Below are positions 6,037-6,093 of a DNA stretch of 6,093 nt, in pieces; the stretch's first letter is position 1; every line of letters starts with the position of its first letter. Source of the stretch: Oscillospiraceae bacterium (GTDB lineage: Bacteria; Bacillota; Clostridia; Oscillospirales; Ruminococcaceae). Location of the stretch: the NCBI GenBank assembly GCA_017440425.1, contig JAFSHJ010000025.1:1-6093 (forward strand), in the 5' to 3' direction. The position numbers were made by a program, and so were the translations under genes. The notes under the pieces are model-generated. The model was not told where the DNA came from and ran no database searches. It saw nothing but the letters and a program-made list of their open reading frames with translations.

Positions 6037-6093
6037 CTTTTTGTCTATGGGCTACAAAAAAGATATTTTTGCTGTTTTTGCGTATGAATTCGA

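Noticed and set aside
5942..6093. Leftward open frame running from the right edge through the terminator
   Set aside because: It crosses the terminator hairpin and the inverted repeat, is low-complexity in composition, and has no start in the window; it is most likely a chance AT-rich opening.

Overview
The window looks like chromosomal DNA from a Bacillota (Clostridia-type) bacterium, possibly gut-associated. The reasons are strong purine-rich Shine-Dalgarno sites (GGAGGT, GAGGA, GAGGG), near-consensus sigma-A promoters, moderate GC in the genes against AT-rich spacers, and a sugar-utilisation gene set. The taxonomy is an inference; there is no phylogenetic marker here.

Layout. Positions 1-20 hold a perfect hairpin that may terminate the leftward unit. 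Positions 35-2202 are a leftward two-gene unit: a promoter at 2174-2202, a medium-chain dehydrogenase (1048-2127), then a Gfo/Idh/MocA oxidoreductase (35-1027) 20 bases downstream with its own Shine-Dalgarno. Positions 2232-3083 encode a leftward AraC-family regulator with its own excellent promoter (3102-3130). From 3240 to 5705, divergent from the regulator, lies an 821-residue GH78-type alpha-L-rhamnosidase. The 156-base divergent gap (3084-3239) carries both promoters. The last 388 bases (5706-6093) hold no gene that can be supported. They contain an unusually perfect 77-base four-way-junction palindrome, several smaller palindromes, a larger imperfect inverted repeat, and a bidirectional terminator probably belonging to a leftward gene beyond the window.

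How it works together (inference). The AraC-type protein has a cupin-like sugar-sensing N-terminus and probably controls the divergent glycosidase and the downstream redox pair. The rhamnosidase has no signal peptide, so it would act in the cytoplasm on imported rhamnosylated compounds. The two NAD(P)-dependent dehydrogenases would oxidise or reduce the released sugar or aglycone, or modify the glycoside itself. No transporter is present, so uptake genes would have to lie elsewhere.

The genes are members of known families. The least ordinary items are the gapless 77-base four-arm palindrome after the rhamnosidase gene, the substituted zinc-ligand positions in the dehydrogenase, and the arrangement of the divergent control region. 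I do not see clear evidence for a new defence or mobile system.
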